Assembly: GCA_903903705.1 (NCBI GenBank)
Contig: CAIUZU010000250.1
Coordinates: 1-8,043 of the forward strand
From: an uncultured Helicobacteraceae bacterium
GTDB lineage: Bacteria > Campylobacterota > Campylobacteria > Campylobacterales > Sulfurimonadaceae
Length of the DNA stretch: 8,043 nucleotides
Reading direction: 5' to 3'
This document shows positions 6,659-8,043 of the stretch, piece after piece. The translations under genes were made by a program, and so were the position numbers. The notes beneath the pieces were generated by a model that saw nothing but the letters and a program-made list of their open reading frames with translations, was not told the origin of the DNA and ran no database searches. Position 1 is the first letter of the stretch. Every line of letters starts with the position of its first letter.

Positions 6659-6850
6659 ATGCCAAAGATGAAATCTGTTAAGGGCGCTGTAAAGCGTTTC
6701 AAAGTTAAGAAAAATGGTACAGTAAAACGTGGTACAGCGTACAGAAGCCATATCTTAACAAAACAAGATCCAGCTACTCGTACAAAGCAACATAAATCAA
6801 AAATCATTGCTAAAGTTGATGAAAAAAATGTTAAGGCTATGATTAACTAA
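6659..6850 (+). CDS. rpmI: 50S ribosomal protein L35
   Basis: L35 is a small basic protein of the large ribosomal subunit. The 63-residue product (typical length 64-66) begins with the family motif [15 protein letters not shown] and continues with [17 protein letters not shown], the conserved lysine/arginine-rich core. The ATG has AAAGGAG ending 5 nt upstream. It is the first gene of a pair with rplT, driven by its own promoter. infC, which commonly lies directly upstream, is replaced here by a divergent small gene. Confidence 0.97.
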   Translation: MPKMKSVKGAVKRFKVKKNGTVKRGTAYRSHILTKQDPATRTKQHKSKIIAKVDEKNVKAMIN

Positions 6851-6955
6851 TTTTTAGTTAATTCATTTAATCTCCAAACTACGTTTGGGCAAGTCCACCA
6901 AAGCTGTGGCACCTTGATCACAAAAAATGACTAGGTAAAGAAAAAAAGGAAAAAT
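6851..6955 (+). promoter_or_regulatory. Structured rpmI-rplT spacer, candidate L20 autoregulatory RNA
   Basis: The 105-nt spacer can form three successive hairpins. The first is UCCAAAC/GUUUGGG (6873-6889, 3-nt loop). The second is CCAC/GUGG (6895-6909). The third spans 6911-6936, with ACCU/AGGU closing, then a U-U mismatch, a G-C pair, a bulged A and UCA/UGA around an A-rich loop. An alternative pairing CAAG/CUUG (6890-6893 with 6913-6916) competes with the third. The rplT ribosome binding site AAGGA (6946-6950) follows in A-rich single strand. L20 is known to repress its own operon through leader RNA in E. coli and Bacillus; use of this spacer for that is inferred. Confidence 0.4.
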
Positions 6956-7315
6956 ATGCCAAGAGTAAAAACAGGTGTTGTTCGTAGAAGAAGACACAAA
7001 AAGATATTAAAATTAGCGAAAGGTTTTTACAGCGGACGCCGTAAACACTATCGTAAAGCAAAAGAGCAACTAGAGCGCTCAATGTACTACTCATTCCGTG
7101 ACCGTAAGCAAAAGAAACGTGACTTCCGTAAACTATGGATTATCCGTATCAATGCAGCTTGTCGTTTAAATGGAATGAACTATTCATCATTTATTAACGG
7201 TATTCACAAAGGTGGCATCGAACTTGACCGTAAAGTACTTGCTGATATGGCTATGAATGACGCAGCTGGATTTAGTGCAGTTGCAGTAGCTTCAAAAGCA
7301 GCATTGGCAAAATAA
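6956..7315 (+). CDS. rplT: 50S ribosomal protein L20
   Basis: L20 binds 23S rRNA early in large-subunit assembly and is also a translational repressor of its own operon in several bacteria. The 119-residue product is of standard length. It has the basic N-terminal extension ([19 protein letters not shown]), then the conserved [18 protein letters not shown] and [23 protein letters not shown], and a globular C-terminal part with [26 protein letters not shown]. The ATG has AAGGA 5 nt upstream. It lies 105 nt after rpmI, an unusually long and structured spacer for this pair. It converges with the phosphatase/ATPase gene, 33 nt apart. Confidence 0.98.
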   Translation: MPRVKTGVVRRRRHKKILKLAKGFYSGRRKHYRKAKEQLERSMYYSFRDRKQKKRDFRKLWIIRINAACRLNGMNYSSFINGIHKGGIELDRKVLADMAMNDAAGFSAVAVASKAALAK

Positions 7316-7325
7316 GCTAAGTTGA

Positions 7326-7350
7326 GAAGTGTAACTTTTTGTTACGCTTC
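7326..7350. terminator. Hairpin between the converging rplT and phosphatase genes
   Basis: GAAGTGTAAC (7326-7335) pairs with GTTACGCTTC (7341-7350) as a 10-bp stem with one G-U pair and a TTTTT loop. It starts 10 nt after the rplT stop, and its right arm overlaps the stop codon of the opposing gene. No T tract follows on either strand, so it is at best a factor-assisted terminator or a 3'-end protecting stem. Confidence 0.45.
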
Positions 7351-8041
7351 ACTCCTCGAGTTTATGTAAAAAAAGTACGGTATTCCCAGTTGAGTTATAA
7401 TATATCCCCAGTGAAGATTGCCTTGAAACATAAACCCCTCTACCGTTAAAATTTTTCTTATCTCTAAATATTTTACTTAATATTTGAGTGTCAAAACCCT
7501 CTCCCTCATCTTTTATTGTAGTAGTTATATATTTGCTTGAGTTATGTGCTATCGTGTCTACGGATACGGTTATTTTCTTTTTACAATCTTTTTGTTTCTC
7601 TTCTAATGTTGTAAAATAGTTATCTTCACTTAAGAGTTTGTGTTTTGTTTCTGAATCTAGTCCAAGGTTGCCATGCTCGTAAGCATTCATAAAAAGTTCT
7701 GTAAAAACAACGCCTGCATTGTATGAGAGCTTGTAATTGTTTGTAAAAGTGCTCCAAATATTTGAATACCAATTATTTGCCTCTTCTAGTGCTTCTAAAG
7801 TGCTTGGAAATAACTCTTTTATGTGAGAAATACGGCTATTTATGGTTAGTTGATTTATGAAAATAAAAGTCATATCATCTTCTTGATCATCTATTTTCCA
7901 AAGTAATTTTTCTCTAAATTCATCTTTTGTAAAGGATGACAAAAAATCCTCTTCAATAAAATCCATATATAATTTATTGTCATATCGAACGCTGTTCTCT
8001 ACTACTCCATCGCTATAGAATAGGAATTTTATAGTTTTTGA
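7349..8041 (-). CDS. SpoIIE-type phosphatase fused to RsbW-like HATPase (5' partial)
   Basis: The frame stays open to the right edge; the Met at 7966 is internal, not the start. The 25 residues before it contain FLFYSDGVVEN, the Asp-Gly motif near the end of PP2C/SpoIIE phosphatases. EDDMTFIF, 29 residues after that Met, is the last SpoIIE metal-binding Asp motif. An RsbW-like HATPase (about 125 residues) follows: N-box ELFMNAYEHGN, G1 box DEGEGFD, and the late Gly-rich NGRGVYVSRQ. The visible part is 230 residues plus a TGA at 7349-7351. Such proteins usually dephosphorylate, and often phosphorylate, a STAS-type anti-anti-sigma partner, commonly under an N-terminal response-regulator receiver, as in Pseudomonas HsbR. 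Whether a receiver is present lies outside the window. No STAS gene is seen nearby. Confidence 0.88.
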   Translation of the reverse strand, partial: SKTIKFLFYSDGVVENSVRYDNKLYMDFIEEDFLSSFTKDEFREKLLWKIDDQEDDMTFIFINQLTINSRISHIKELFPSTLEALEEANNWYSNIWSTFTNNYKLSYNAGVVFTELFMNAYEHGNLGLDSETKHKLLSEDNYFTTLEEKQKDCKKKITVSVDTIAHNSSKYITTTIKDEGEGFDTQILSKIFRDKKNFNGRGVYVSRQSSLGIYYNSTGNTVLFLHKLEE

Positions 8042-8043
8042 AA

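Noticed and set aside
6907..6922. Possible sigma-54 promoter (TGGCAC with correctly spaced downstream element)
   Set aside because: The -24 half is good, but the essential GC at -12 reads AC (TCAC instead of TTGC), and the site lies within the foldable rpmI-rplT spacer.

Overview
The window is AT-rich, densely packed bacterial chromosome. Housekeeping gene content, A/T-rich promoters with a recognisable -10 but no clear -35, and the protein sequences together suggest a Campylobacterota (Epsilonproteobacteria) member of the Sulfurimonas/Sulfuricurvum type. That assignment rests on recognition of the proteins, not on a database search. No insertion sequence, phage gene, CRISPR array, tRNA or rRNA was seen.

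Left part, + strand (1-2651): the last 33 codons of an unidentified gene lead directly into tsaD (tRNA t6A synthesis), which starts with TTG. Next come tpx (thiol peroxidase), closed by two tandem hairpins, and a gene for a small secreted outer-membrane beta-barrel protein with its own extended -10 promoter. Middle part, - strand (2648-6212): a compact operon read as DUF234-like protein -> tex -> GNAT acetyltransferase, with a 20-nt overlap and then a 6-nt gap. The GNAT gene and the beta-barrel gene meet tail to tail with overlapping stop codons.

Right part: a 151-nt gap (6213-6363) holds the operon promoter and some unexplained open frames. It is followed by a small coiled-coil-like protein on the - strand, transcribed divergently from the ribosomal protein pair rpmI-rplT (L35-L20). 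infC, the usual upstream neighbour of rpmI, is not there. The 105-nt rpmI-rplT spacer can fold into consecutive hairpins and is the best candidate here for an RNA regulatory element. At the right edge, on the - strand, lies the 3' part of a gene for a SpoIIE-type phosphatase fused to an RsbW-like HATPase. Its reading frame stays open to the window edge, so its true start is outside.

Most of the window is ordinary core genome. I did not find a convincing new multi-gene system. The points worth a second look are the rpmI-rplT spacer RNA, the stand-alone DUF234 protein with a changed nuclease-like motif, the possible leaderless small gene, the ambiguous tex start, and the phosphatase/kinase fusion cut by the edge.
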